This document shows, piece by piece, positions 1 through 6,182 of a stretch of 6,182 nucleotides of DNA. The translations under genes were made by a program, and so were the position numbers. The notes below the pieces were generated by a model. It ran no database searches. It saw nothing but the letters and a program-made list of their open reading frames with translations, and was not told the DNA's origin. Numbering within the stretch: the stretch's first letter is position 1; each line of letters begins with the position of its first letter. This stretch comes from Nitrospirota bacterium (GTDB lineage Bacteria > Nitrospirota > Nitrospiria > Nitrospirales > UBA8639), in assembly GCA_029865515.1 (NCBI GenBank), contig JAOUGQ010000183.1, positions 1-6,182 of the forward strand, in the 5' to 3' direction.

Positions 1-247
1 GGGTGATCGGGTGTTCGTAACCTATACGGAAGAATTGGAAAGAACGGCAGGGGGTATTTATGTGCCTGACTCGGCTCGCGAAAAACCACAAAGAGGCACA
101 ATTGAAGCCGCAGGACCTGATGTCGAAAATGTGAAGGTCGGAGATCAAATTTTGTTTGATAAATATTCCGGTACCAAAATCAAGATTGAAAATGATGACT
201 GTTTGATTTTGAAAGAAGAAGATATTTTGGGCGTATTTGAAAATTGA
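1..247 (+). CDS. groES: Co-chaperonin GroES (Hsp10), 5'-truncated by window edge
   Basis: GroES is the heptameric lid of the cytosolic GroEL chamber; it caps the folding cavity in an ATP-dependent cycle. The reading frame is open from the first base (codons start at base 2, reading G-D-R-V-F-V), and the family DRV motif lies before the GTG at 11. That GTG is therefore an internal valine, and the true start, perhaps 7-8 codons upstream, is outside the window. Visible landmarks are the GroEL-binding mobile loop (ERTAGGIYVP, with I-Y-V where many homologues have I-V-L or I-I-I), the DSAREKPQRG strand, KVGD, a DKYSGT motif and the C-terminal EEDILGVFEN. Between the central A-A-G and V-G-D motifs only a few residues remain, so the roof hairpin of E. 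coli-type GroES is almost missing. The family is secure from motif order. groEL follows 84 bases downstream, giving the standard operon. Any promoter or CIRCE-type operator would lie off the left edge. Confidence 0.95.
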   Translation, partial: GDRVFVTYTEELERTAGGIYVPDSAREKPQRGTIEAAGPDVENVKVGDQILFDKYSGTKIKIENDDCLILKEEDILGVFEN

Positions 248-318
248 TGCCACGGTAACTCTAAATCCCATTCTTCTGATATTTATTCCACAACATCCAC
301 AACACAAAAATGATTTGT

Positions 319-326
319 AAGGAGGA
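319..326 (+). promoter_or_regulatory. Strong Shine-Dalgarno site of groEL
   Basis: AAGGAGGA sits 5 bases before the ATG at 332. It is nearly a full complement of the 16S rRNA 3' end and fixes the groEL start. The rest of the 84-base groES-groEL gap shows no hairpin with a T-run, which fits co-transcription. Confidence 0.9.
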
Positions 327-331
327 GATGT

Positions 332-1978
332 ATGGCTAAGCAGTTGCAATACAGTGAAAAGGCGCGAGCGTCTATATTGAGCGGAGTGAATCAATTGGCC
401 GATGCCGTTAAAACGACTTTAGGACCAAAGGGCCGGAACGCTATTCTGGACAAAAAGTTTGGCGCCCCAACCATCACCAAAGACGGTGTGACGGTTGCAA
501 AAGAAATCGAGTTAAAGAATCCCTATGAAAACATGGGTGCTCAATTGGTTCGGGAAGTGGCCAGCAAGACCAGTGATATCGCTGGTGACGGCACAACGAC
601 CGCAACGGTTTTGGCGCAGGCCATTTACCGTGAGGGCGTTAAAAATATCACGGCAGGCGCGAATCCCATGGAAATTAAGCGGGGAATTGATAAAGCCGTT
701 GAGGTGGCGATTGAGGAATTGAAAAAAATCAGCAAGCCTTGCCAAACCAAAAAAGAAATATCCCAAATTGGCTCCATTTCGGCGAATAACGATCATACGA
801 TTGGCGATCTGATTGCGGAAGCCATGGATAAAGTGGGGAAGGACGGCGTCATCACGGTTGAAGAAGCCAAGTCAATGTCCACTTCATTGGATGTAGTCGA
901 AGGAATGCAGTTTGACCGCGGCTATATCTCCCCCTATTTTGTGACCAATGCCGACAGAATGGAAGCTTCTCTAGAAGATGCTTTTTTGCTGATCGTTGAA
1001 AAGAAAGTGAGCGCCATGAAGGACTTGCTTCCCATTCTGGAGCAAGTGGCAAAAATGGGGAAACCGTTAGTCATTATTGCCGAAGATGTCGAAGGTGAGG
1101 CTCTGGCGACCTTGGTGGTCAATAAACTTCGTGGCACGTTGAATGTGGCAGCCGTAAAGGCTCCTGGCTTTGGTGATAGACGGAAAGCCATGTTGGAGGA
1201 TATTGCCACCTTGACGGGTGGACAAGTGATTTCTGAAGAGGTTGGCCTGAAGCTCGAAAGCGTGAAGCTGACAGACCTTGGCCGCGCTAAACGGGTGAAT
1301 ATTGACAAGGATAACACCACGATTGTGGAAGGGGCTGGTGATCCCAAACGGATTGAAGGTCGAGTCAAGCAAATCAAGACGCAGGTTGAAGAAACGACCT
1401 CCGATTATGACCGGGAAAAATTACAAGAGCGATTGGCTAAAATGGTTGGTGGCGTTGCGGTCATTAATGTAGGCGCGGCGACCGAAACCGAAATGAAGGA
1501 AAAGAAAGCTCGCGTGGAAGATGCTCTTCATGCGACGAAAGCTGCGGTAGAAGAAGGCATTGTTCCTGGTGGTGGGGTGGCTCTCCTTCGATGTGTCCCA
1601 GCTTTGGAGAAATTGAAATTAGAGCACGATCAACAAGTTGGAGTGAATATCGTCAAGCGCTCCTTGGAAGAACCTATTCGACAAATTTCCATCAATGCGG
1701 GAGCTGAGGGCTCCATCATTGTGGAAAAAGTTCGGACTGAATCCACGAACCGAGGGTACAATGCAGGAACCGGAGAATTCGTAGATATGGTTGAGGCCGG
1801 TGTGATTGATCCTACCAAGGTGGCACGTTGCGCGTTGCAAAATGCTTCCAGTGTTGCGGGTCTTATGCTAACCACCGAGGTCATGGTTACAGAAATTCCA
1901 GAAGCGAAGTCCGAAGCTTCGATGCCTGGCGGACATGACCACGGCATGGGCGGCATGGGCGGCATGGGCGGATTTTAA
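332..1978 (+). CDS. groEL: Chaperonin GroEL (Hsp60), 548 aa
   Basis: GroEL is the cytosolic tetradecameric chaperonin that encloses unfolded proteins and refolds them with ATP and GroES. The length matches the bacterial family (about 540-550 aa). The equatorial ATP site is intact: TLGPKGRN at residues 29-36, ITKDG with Asp51, and GDGTTT at 85-90 with Asp86. The catalytic aspartate is Asp397 in ARVEDALHATKAA (equivalent to E. coli Asp398), followed by the PGGGVAL turn. The apical domain (roughly 190-375) keeps the family pattern, including FDRGYISPYF and APGFGDRRKAML. The tail is Gly-Met rich with two histidines (GGHDHGMGGMGGMGGF), the usual disordered tail pointing into the cavity. The start is fixed by the strong ribosome site at 319-326. 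It lies downstream of groES and is followed directly by an intrinsic terminator. Nothing suggests loss of function. Confidence 0.98.
   Translation: MAKQLQYSEKARASILSGVNQLADAVKTTLGPKGRNAILDKKFGAPTITKDGVTVAKEIELKNPYENMGAQLVREVASKTSDIAGDGTTTATVLAQAIYREGVKNITAGANPMEIKRGIDKAVEVAIEELKKISKPCQTKKEISQIGSISANNDHTIGDLIAEAMDKVGKDGVITVEEAKSMSTSLDVVEGMQFDRGYISPYFVTNADRMEASLEDAFLLIVEKKVSAMKDLLPILEQVAKMGKPLVIIAEDVEGEALATLVVNKLRGTLNVAAVKAPGFGDRRKAMLEDIATLTGGQVISEEVGLKLESVKLTDLGRAKRVNIDKDNTTIVEGAGDPKRIEGRVKQIKTQVEETTSDYDREKLQERLAKMVGGVAVINVGAATETEMKEKKARVEDALHATKAAVEEGIVPGGGVALLRCVPALEKLKLEHDQQVGVNIVKRSLEEPIRQISINAGAEGSIIVEKVRTESTNRGYNAGTGEFVDMVEAGVIDPTKVARCALQNASSVAGLMLTTEVMVTEIPEAKSEASMPGGHDHGMGGMGGMGGF
1943..1969 (+). 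repeat. Three exact tandem 9-base copies in the groEL tail
   Basis: GGCATGGGC occurs three times head to tail (1943, 1952, 1961) and encodes the Gly-Met-Gly tail of GroEL. Because even the codon choice is identical between copies, slippage or recent duplication is a likely origin. Copy number in such tails often varies between relatives. Confidence 0.9.
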
Positions 1979-2000
1979 TCGTCTGACTTTCAAGAGCATG

Positions 2001-2041
2001 AAAAAAACCTGGAGGATGGAAAATCCTCCAGGTTTTTTTTT
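2001..2041 (+). terminator. Intrinsic terminator after groEL, probably bidirectional
   Basis: A perfect 10-bp stem (CCTGGAGGAT at 2008-2017 with ATCCTCCAGG at 2023-2032) closes a 5-base loop and is followed by nine T (2033-2041). On the left the stem is flanked by seven A (2001-2007), which extend the pairing and would act as a T-run on the other strand. It starts 22 bases after the groEL stop and should end the groES-groEL transcript. Confidence 0.95.
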
Positions 2042-2131
2042 AATAATTCTTGAATAGGCCATTGGATATTCTTCAGCATATACTTATCATGATGCCTTCT
2101 TAACATCCCCTTTCCATAGGAATCTCGGCAT

Positions 2132-2683
2132 TTGACTCCTAATTTTTCCCTAACCCTTGGCTTGTGTTGCTTGATTTTTGGATGTGCTCCGAGTTTATAT
2201 TGGATCCACGAATCTACCCCTATCCCTTCCTGTCAGCCCGATAGACTTCCTCAATGGAATGATTTTGTGCCTCGTGTTCCCCAAGACAAGCGGGGGGCAG
2301 AAACGGCAATTCGATTTCTTTCTCATTCTCCAGAGGGAAGATTGAGTATCGCCTTTGATCGTGAGCATTCATGGGTTAAGCCGGATCTTGTTGAACCGAA
2401 AACACCAACTTTATGGCAGATGTCTGAGCAACTTCTTGCCCATGAACAAGTGCATTTTCTTATCAGCTGTCTAGTTGTTCGACAAGCCAATTTATCCATT
2501 ACCCCGCAGGATGACCTGCTTGAAATGTTGGAGTTGACCAAATTAGTGGCCCAACGTCTCAATCTCCAATATGATTCGGCCACTAATCACGGATTGAATT
2601 TGGAGGTCCAAAATTTATGGGAGGCCGAGGTCATGCGACAGTTTCATGAATTAGCGGTTCAATCTAGATCTTCGACGTTTTAG
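2132..2683 (+). CDS. Putative HExxH-motif lipoprotein, DUF922-like
   Basis: The 183-aa product starts with a short hydrophobic stretch ending in L-I-F-G-C (Cys18), a plausible lipobox, so it is probably exported and lipid-anchored. The predicted N-region has no Lys or Arg, which is unusual and makes export less certain. Residues 37-59 (DRLPQWNDF...AETA), Ser80-Trp81-Val82, LLAHEQVHF (His104, Glu105, His108) and YDSATNHG followed by Q160xxWE resemble, from memory, the DUF922 family. In that family an HEQxHF motif and a later D/N-H-G motif occur. HExxH is the zinc-binding and catalytic motif of many metallopeptidases, and His153 is a candidate third ligand. Peptidase activity is inference only. 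The start is TTG: an in-frame stop at 2117-2119 leaves no earlier choice, and AGGAA at 2118-2122 gives a fair ribosome site. The groEL terminator separates it from the chaperonin operon, so it should have its own promoter. No convincing promoter was found. Confidence 0.75.
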   Translation: MTPNFSLTLGLCCLIFGCAPSLYWIHESTPIPSCQPDRLPQWNDFVPRVPQDKRGAETAIRFLSHSPEGRLSIAFDREHSWVKPDLVEPKTPTLWQMSEQLLAHEQVHFLISCLVVRQANLSITPQDDLLEMLELTKLVAQRLNLQYDSATNHGLNLEVQNLWEAEVMRQFHELAVQSRSSTF

Positions 2684-2706
2684 CTGGTAGGGGATATGAG
2701 ATGCTT

Positions 2707-2737
2707 TTGACAGCTTGTTTCGGTGGTGTGGTATAAG
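2707..2737 (+). promoter_or_regulatory. Sigma70-type promoter with extended -10
   Basis: TTGACA at 2707-2712 matches the -35 consensus exactly. TATAAG at 2732-2737 matches the -10 at five of six positions and is preceded by TG plus one base (2729-2731), an extended -10. The 19-base spacer is longer than the usual 17, which the extended -10 may compensate. The predicted start near 2744 leaves a leader of about 65 bases before the gene at 2811. It would drive the cysteine-rich protein gene and probably queG. Confidence 0.55.
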
Positions 2738-2810
2738 TGAGTCTATATTTAGGTAACACTGACAAAGTATTTACAGACAATCACAGACCTCTTTAGCCAG
2801 GTAGGTAGCC

Positions 2811-3260
2811 ATGACTCTTCATTCCTTGAATAACAAACCCCATCCATTCAGACCAAATGATCTTTGTCTATCGGTGTGGGCTGTCTTCGCCATTTTATTT
2901 AGTGTGAGCGGCCTGATTGGTGCTTCCAGCAAGGCTCACGCTGCCGAGTCACTTTCGCGAACAGAATCAAATTGCACCATTGGCATGGTCAAAGGCGATG
3001 CGAAGGCTGAATGTCGAGTCCCGATTCCCCATGGATGTACCGTGGCACAGTTTCCAGGCTACCCCGAACCTTGGGCCGATATCTCCAAAGGAGGAGGGAC
3101 ATTCTGCGAATTTGACCAAAAACATACCGATTGGAAAACCTCCATCGTCGGAACTTGCCAAGTTTGCAAAACTGAACAATGTACGGGAAGATTTATTGTG
3201 ATGTTTAATTGTGCGGACAATGTTCCTCCAGCCAACCCGGCATCTCCTCAGCGAAAATAA
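2811..3260 (+). CDS. Small secreted cysteine-rich protein of unknown family
   Basis: I do not recognise a family for this 149-aa protein. It has a hydrophobic segment (about residues 18-38) and an A-H-A|A-E signal peptidase I type site after residue 44. This predicts export, with an unusually long polar N-region of about 17 residues. The mature part of about 105 residues has eight cysteines (55, 68, 76, 99, 116, 119, 124, 134), including CQVCKTEQC with one CxxC. An even count in an exported protein suggests four disulfides, though metal or heme binding is possible; there is no CxxCH heme motif. Aromatic and glycine residues (FPGYPEPW, GGGTFCEFD) suggest a compact beta fold. The tail is Pro/Ala rich. 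The start is the ATG at 2811, with only a weak ribosome site (AGGTAGG). queG begins 25 bases after its stop, so the two are probably one transcript, but a functional link is not evident. Confidence 0.8.
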   Translation: MTLHSLNNKPHPFRPNDLCLSVWAVFAILFSVSGLIGASSKAHAAESLSRTESNCTIGMVKGDAKAECRVPIPHGCTVAQFPGYPEPWADISKGGGTFCEFDQKHTDWKTSIVGTCQVCKTEQCTGRFIVMFNCADNVPPANPASPQRK

Positions 3261-3275
3261 ATTGCCTTTTACCTT

Positions 3276-3281
3276 GAGGAG
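3276..3281 (+). promoter_or_regulatory. Ribosome binding site that decides the queG start
   Basis: GAGGAG lies 4 bases before the ATG at 3286 and 10 bases before the ATG at 3292. It rules against the far upstream ATG at 3211, which lies inside the preceding gene. Neither spacing is ideal, so either of the two nearby ATGs may be used. Confidence 0.7.
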
Positions 3282-3285
3282 TGTG

Positions 3286-4329
3286 ATGCACATGCCTCCT
3301 CGCTCGACTCTCGCTACTCAGATCAAGGAAGAGGCCCGCCGATTAGGCTTTGATGCAATAGGAATTGCACGTCTTCCAACGAATCTTCCCACGGTTTCTT
3401 CTCCATTTGCTCAAGATTCGATTCTATCCGAGGATTCACCCATAACCTGGCGATTATGGGGGCGTTTAAAAAAATGGCTGGAATTGCGCTTTCATGGCGC
3501 CATGGAATGGATGGCAAAAGACCCGAAGCGCCGCTCTGACCCGGCGGAAGTTCTTCCAGGATGTCAATCTATTGTGGTTGTCGGGACGAATTATTACACG
3601 AGCCATATTCCGGATGAGACAAAGAAAGCAGGACGTATTGCCCGATATGCGTGGGGAAAGGATTATCATAACTTGATGAAAGAACGGCTGACACAGTTGG
3701 AAAACTTTCTTCACACCAAAATCCCGGAGGTAGAGACCAGAAGTTATGTGGACACGGGGCCCATCATGGAAAAGCCATGGGCGCAGGAAGCTGGCATTGG
3801 ATGGATCGGCAAACACACGAATGTTGTTTCCACCGATTTCGGGTCATGGCTGCTGTTGGGAGAAATTCTTACGACTGTGCCGCTTGATGTCGACGAACCC
3901 GCCATGGATTTGTGCGGAACCTGTTCTCTGTGTATCCAGGCTTGCCCGACAGGAGCGATTGTGGAACCGTATCTCCTCGATGCGGAGCGATGCATCTCAT
4001 ATTTGACGATTGAATTTCGTGGAGGTGTGGATGACCTGCCAGCGGAGCTGCGAAAAAAAATAGGGAACAGAATTTTTGGCTGTGACGATTGTTTGGATAT
4101 TTGTCCCTTTAACGTCAATGCGAAACCAACGGCTGAGCCAGGATTCCAACCATCTCCCTGGACGTTGCATCCTCAATTACCAACATTGGCGAATCTTACC
4201 AAAGAAGAATTTCAATCGATGACGAAGGGGAGCCCCTTGCGTCGTCCCAAATATGATGGATTTATGCGAAATGTGCAGATTGGACTTGCCAATCAAACGC
4301 CCAGTAATTCACCTACCGTAATTCGATAA
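3286..4329 (+). CDS. queG: Epoxyqueuosine reductase QueG
   Basis: QueG is a cobalamin- and iron-sulfur-dependent cytosolic enzyme that reduces epoxyqueuosine to queuosine at position 34 of GUN-anticodon tRNAs, the last step of the pathway. From the ATG at 3286 it has 347 aa, normal for the family; the frame is open back to 3211, but that start overlaps the upstream gene and lacks family similarity. Visible signatures are IKEEARRLGFDAIGIA at the N-terminus, YVDTGP (Asp156, the conserved proposed proton donor), EKPWAQEAGIGWIGKHTN, and a first iron-sulfur motif CGTCSLCIQACP (Cys210, 213, 216, 220). These are followed by CISYLTIE (Cys236), a second motif CDDCLDICPFN (Cys266, 269, 273), and the C-terminal GSPLRRPKYDGFMRN. 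All eight cluster cysteines are present. Between about residues 30 and 65 there are extra residues compared with typical QueG. Other queuosine genes are not in the window. The last 17 bases overlap mutS2 on the opposite strand. Confidence 0.95.
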   Translation: MHMPPRSTLATQIKEEARRLGFDAIGIARLPTNLPTVSSPFAQDSILSEDSPITWRLWGRLKKWLELRFHGAMEWMAKDPKRRSDPAEVLPGCQSIVVVGTNYYTSHIPDETKKAGRIARYAWGKDYHNLMKERLTQLENFLHTKIPEVETRSYVDTGPIMEKPWAQEAGIGWIGKHTNVVSTDFGSWLLLGEILTTVPLDVDEPAMDLCGTCSLCIQACPTGAIVEPYLLDAERCISYLTIEFRGGVDDLPAELRKKIGNRIFGCDDCLDICPFNVNAKPTAEPGFQPSPWTLHPQLPTLANLTKEEFQSMTKGSPLRRPKYDGFMRNVQIGLANQTPSNSPTVIR

Positions 4330-6182
4330 CTGTCACGCCATCCCCTCCCTCGGCTGGATCACCCGCTCGAAAGCTTTGGATATAGGGGGAGGTTTGACAA
4401 AGTTTTCGAATCCCTGATTTTAAAGCGCCAGAACCACGGCCATGGATGACTTTTAGATATTTGGTCTGGCTTACCAGGGCGTGGTCCAGGGCGGCAATGG
4501 TCATTTCCATTGCGTCTTCAAGTCGGGTCCCGCGAATGTCAAGTTCGTGGTGATAGAGTCCGGTTGCAGGAGAAGAAGCCAGGGTATTCGGTAAAATTTG
4601 ACTTGTGAGGGAAGAACGTTCTCCGCCCATTTGTTTTCGAGTTTTTGAGGATTTGTCTCCGGCAGACGGTGTTGCCAATCGTATGGCAGAGGGTGCCGTT
4701 TTAATCGTTTGAGCCCCGACACGAATAGCCACCTGTTTTTTCCCTTCAAGACTTTCCATTAAGATCCCTGTCGTGCCCAAGGAATCAATTTCCACGAGGT
4801 CCCCTTCCCGAGGTCGTTCTGATGAATCAAATGTCTCACTCGGAAGTTGAGAGAGAATTTCTTGATTGATGGTTCCCAGGGTTTGCTGGACGGACTGTAC
4901 TTTGGGAAGACTTTTGTCTTTTTTTAATTCCTCTATCATTTGATTGAGATGCCGTTGAGCGTGGGAAAATTCTCGTTGCCACTGCTTTCGGTATCGTTGC
5001 CGGTCTTCACGTTCCTGGTTCTGAAGGTGATCGCGAGTGGCTTGTGCTTCCTCAAACATGCGTTGCGCTTCCTGACGGAGACGTTGTGCCTGCGTCATCT
5101 CCCTTTCCAGTCGGGTGTGTGTTTCCTGTAGAGATCGGAAGACATGATCAAGATCGTGATTCTGCCGTTGAATCAAGGACTGGGCCGTCTGAATAATAGA
5201 AGGTTCCAATCCTAATCGCCCTGCAATTTCCAGTGCGGAGGACCCACCAGGAATTCCGTCTATGAGCCGGTATGTTGGAGAGAGAGTATCAATGTCGAAT
5301 TCCTGACTTGCATTCCGGACTTGAGGACTGCGAAGGGCTAAAGTTTTCAAGGTTGGATAATGAGTGGTCGTGACGATGATGCACCCCAAATCGCAAAGAT
5401 GTCCTAGCAGGGCTTCTGCTAGTGCAGCGCCTTCAATGGGATCCGTTGAGCTGCCCACTTCATCCAGGAGGACGAGTGAGTCACGGATAGGCGCCTCCTT
5501 GAGCGATCCGACATCTTTCAATAAAGCGATAACGTTTAGAATATGGCCGGAAAAACTCGATACGTCTCTGCTAATATCTTGAGTGTCGCCAATATCCGCA
5601 TACACCCGTTCGAAAAGTGCCATATCAGAGTCAGGGGCGCATGGAGGGTGGAGTCCTACTTTCACCATCATCGCGATTAATCCCACCGATTTTAATGAGA
5701 CGGTTTTCCCACCGGCGTTTGGTCCAGAAATGATGAGAACCTTAGTGCCGCCATCTATCCGGATGGAGTTGGGCACGACGTGCGCCTTTGTCAATGCCAG
5801 GAGTGGATGCCGGGCTTGATGCAGGTCTATGCGATGTTCCCGATTGAGATGAATGGGGGACCCCTGAATTTTAATGCTTAACCGGGCTTTGGCCATAAGG
5901 CAATCCAGTGCGGCCAGACAGTCTAAATTTTCCCGGATGGGCGGAACATGCTCTGAAACAAGGCTAGACAAATCTTGTAGTATACGGCGTGTCTCTTGGG
6001 CCACCTGCAAATCAGCAAATTTAATGGAATTGTTTAATTCAATTAGCGGGCGTGGTTCCACAAACACCGTGGCCCCACTACTGGAAATGTCATGAACAAT
6101 TCCATCAATTTCATGCTGACGCTCGGCCTTAATGGGGATCACATAGCGATTTTCCCGCTCAGCAAAATACTGTTCTTGAAGA
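4313..6182 (-). CDS. mutS2: MutS2: MutS-family ATPase with Smr nuclease domain, N-terminus off window
   Basis: MutS2 proteins are not mismatch repair factors. In Helicobacter they suppress recombination, and in Bacillus subtilis they act on collided ribosomes. The frame stays open to the right edge; the GTG at 6140-6142 is an internal valine in RYVIPIKAE, so about 165 N-terminal residues are missing by comparison with the 785-aa B. subtilis protein, and 622 are visible. In protein order: the clamp/core segment with GIVHDISSSGATVFVEP; Walker A GPNAGGKT (5702-5725); a signature region ending SSFSGH; Walker B LVLLDE (ending 5459); the histidine loop TTTHYPT (5351-5371); a charged Gln/Arg/Glu-rich coiled coil (about 4919-5170); a small beta domain (EGDLVEIDSLGTTG, about 4673-4807); and a C-terminal Smr domain (4316-4555) with LDIRG and HGRGSGALK. 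ATPase and Smr motifs look intact. It converges on queG with a 17-base overlap, and its promoter lies beyond the window. Confidence 0.96.
   Translation of the reverse strand, partial: LQEQYFAERENRYVIPIKAERQHEIDGIVHDISSSGATVFVEPRPLIELNNSIKFADLQVAQETRRILQDLSSLVSEHVPPIRENLDCLAALDCLMAKARLSIKIQGSPIHLNREHRIDLHQARHPLLALTKAHVVPNSIRIDGGTKVLIISGPNAGGKTVSLKSVGLIAMMVKVGLHPPCAPDSDMALFERVYADIGDTQDISRDVSSFSGHILNVIALLKDVGSLKEAPIRDSLVLLDEVGSSTDPIEGAALAEALLGHLCDLGCIIVTTTHYPTLKTLALRSPQVRNASQEFDIDTLSPTYRLIDGIPGGSSALEIAGRLGLEPSIIQTAQSLIQRQNHDLDHVFRSLQETHTRLEREMTQAQRLRQEAQRMFEEAQATRDHLQNQEREDRQRYRKQWQREFSHAQRHLNQMIEELKKDKSLPKVQSVQQTLGTINQEILSQLPSETFDSSERPREGDLVEIDSLGTTGILMESLEGKKQVAIRVGAQTIKTAPSAIRLATPSAGDKSSKTRKQMGGERSSLTSQILPNTLASSPATGLYHHELDIRGTRLEDAMEMTIAALDHALVSQTKYLKVIHGRGSGALKSGIRKLCQTSPYIQSFRAGDPAEGGDGVTVIELR

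Noticed and set aside
11..13. GTG as a start for the GroES fragment
   Set aside because: The conserved Gly-Asp-Arg just before it belongs to the GroES N-terminal strand, and the frame is open to the window edge, so the gene starts outside.
934..1377. 147-codon open frame on the minus strand inside groEL, with others at 1067-1372 and 1630-1965
   Set aside because: These are antisense to a highly conserved gene, have no recognisable domains and reflect groEL codon use.
2050..2084. Possible promoter for the HExxH lipoprotein (TTGAAT at 2050, TATACT at 2079)
   Set aside because: The -10-like box is good, but the spacer would be 23 bases and no other -35-like box lies at a suitable distance.
2773..2789. 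ACAGAC direct repeat (2773 and 2784) in the leader of the cysteine-rich gene
   Set aside because: Two six-base copies 11 bases apart are expected by chance in a sequence of this length; no further copies or symmetry were seen.
2917..3201. 94-codon plus-strand frame inside the cysteine-rich protein gene
   Set aside because: It lacks a signal peptide, motif or good ribosome site. The overlapping 149-aa frame has a clear signal peptide and cysteine pattern.
3211..3285. Longer QueG starting at ATG 3211
   Set aside because: It would overlap the preceding gene by 50 bases. The extra residues do not resemble QueG, and a ribosome site sits just before 3286.
4338..4395. Possible hairpin (CCTCCC with GGGAGG) as terminator between queG and mutS2
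   Set aside because: It has only 6 bp with a loop of about 40 bases and no T-run on either strand, and it lies inside the mutS2 coding region.
6140..6142. GTG as the start of mutS2
   Set aside because: The 13 codons upstream to the window edge continue the conserved MutS2 sequence (ERENRYVIPIKAE), so the gene begins outside the window.

Overview
The window is a stretch of ordinary bacterial chromosome with roughly balanced base composition. It holds three well-conserved housekeeping loci and two poorly characterised exported proteins. Strong Shine-Dalgarno sites, a groES-groEL pair and signal-peptide-bearing proteins show a bacterium. The GroEL, QueG and MutS2 sequences look to me most like Nitrospirota (Nitrospira-like) or a neighbouring phylum, but this is an impression from memory and was not computed. 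No mobile element, CRISPR array, tRNA or rRNA is visible, and no gene-free stretch exceeds 300 bases.

Left part (1-2041): the 3' part of groES (5' end off the window) is followed after 84 bases by groEL. The groEL gene has a near-perfect ribosome binding site and ends at a strong intrinsic terminator, so this is a classic chaperonin operon. The GroES is of a short type whose roof loop is almost absent.

Middle part (2042-3260): two genes for exported proteins lie here. The first (2132-2683) encodes a probable lipoprotein with an HExxH zinc-protease-like motif and resembles the DUF922 family. The second (2811-3260) encodes a small secreted protein whose mature part has eight cysteines and no family I recognise. 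A good sigma70-type promoter with an extended -10 lies between them, and the second gene is probably co-transcribed with the next one.

Right part (3286-6182): queG (epoxyqueuosine reductase, last step of queuosine synthesis in tRNA) runs rightward and meets mutS2 running leftward. The two coding regions overlap tail to tail by 17 bases. MutS2 is cut at its N-terminal end by the window edge, but its ATPase, coiled-coil and Smr nuclease domains are complete.

I see no multi-gene system that looks new. The parts least explained by known biology are the two exported proteins, the tail-to-tail gene overlap and the reduced GroES.
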